In this document: piece after piece, positions 63,874 through 64,000 of the stretch
Position numbering within the stretch: position 1 is the stretch's first letter
Layout: every line of letters begins with the position of its first letter
Source of the DNA: an uncultured Mailhella sp.
Lineage (GTDB): Bacteria > Desulfobacterota > Desulfovibrionia > Desulfovibrionales > Desulfovibrionaceae
Length of the DNA stretch: 64,000 bases
Reading direction: 5' to 3'
Assembly (NCBI RefSeq): GCF_963931295.1
Contig: NZ_OZ007001.1
Location: 1,364,001 to 1,428,000, forward strand
Translations under genes and position numbers: made by a program
The notes under the pieces: model-generated
Told to the model about the DNA's origin: nothing
Databases searched by the model: none
The model's input: the letters and a program-made list of their open reading frames with translations, nothing else

Positions 63874-64000
63874 AAGTTAGATCGCATCGTCATTTAATTT
63901 TAACCAGAATGGTGATGCACCTGATATGGGCTGCCGCCGGGAATGAAGCAGTATTTTGAGGCATAGCGTGAGGCAATTCCTCGCCGACGCTTCGATTTCC
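63874..64000. other. Right edge without a supported gene
   Basis: 127 bp after the activator. No hairpin or reading frame with a start signal was seen. It may hold the upstream part of the next gene beyond the window. Confidence 0.4.

Overview
The window looks like the chromosome of an anaerobic, high-GC member of the Desulfovibrionaceae (Desulfovibrio/Bilophila/Mailhella type). This is an inference from the gene set: AprAB-like flavoprotein/ferredoxin pairs, a membrane proton pyrophosphatase, FolE2, NikR, many sigma-54 elements, a large PEP synthase, and heavy use of GC-ending codons. No rRNA gene or CRISPR array was seen. Two tRNA genes (Val-TAC, Thr-CGT) are present.

Layout. 1-2.2 kb: a trkA gene cut by the window edge, then tRNA-Val. 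2.6-7.6 kb: a very AT-rich surface-polysaccharide islet with two GT2 glycosyltransferases around a ferredoxin/FrhB/pyruvyl-transferase fusion, probably acquired. 7.8-20.9 kb: two redox/transport modules either side of a 1024-residue sigma-54 activator. Module A is flavoprotein, ferredoxin, symporter accessory protein and SSS symporter. Module B is a ferredoxin/NfnB-like fusion, a flavoprotein and an SLC13-type transporter, and starts from a near-perfect sigma-54 promoter. 21.1-22.8 kb: glnK-amt, also with a sigma-54 promoter. 23.5-32.4 kb: envelope genes (lipoproteins, an HtrA protease, a two-component system with a Met/His/Gly-rich sensor loop, ispH, murJ, a C39-like putative peptidase). 32.6-52 kb: housekeeping genes metK, uup, polA, hppA, nikR-folE2, putP, ppsA and gap, plus an MBL hydrolase and an MFS transporter. 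52.2-54.1 kb: a PhoB/PhoR-like pair. 54.2-57.9 kb: tRNA-Thr followed by a decayed prophage piece with a frameshifted tape-measure gene. 58.3-63.9 kb: module C (flavoprotein, ferredoxin, SLC13-type transporter), divergent from a PrpR-type sigma-54 activator, with a second near-perfect sigma-54 promoter and a possible upstream activator site.

How it fits together. The main theme is three parallel cassettes. Each has a cytoplasmic fumarate-reductase/AprA-type flavoprotein, an AprB-like two-cluster ferredoxin (or a fusion built from one) and its own substrate transporter. Two have clear sigma-54 promoters next to activator genes, and all three have a hairpin separating the redox genes from the transporter side. 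They look like inducible systems that import an organic anion and reduce (or oxidise) it in the cytoplasm. The substrates cannot be read from the sequence. Module B is the most unusual, because an NAD(P)H-dependent NfnB/GltD-like domain appears to sit between the two halves of the ferredoxin.
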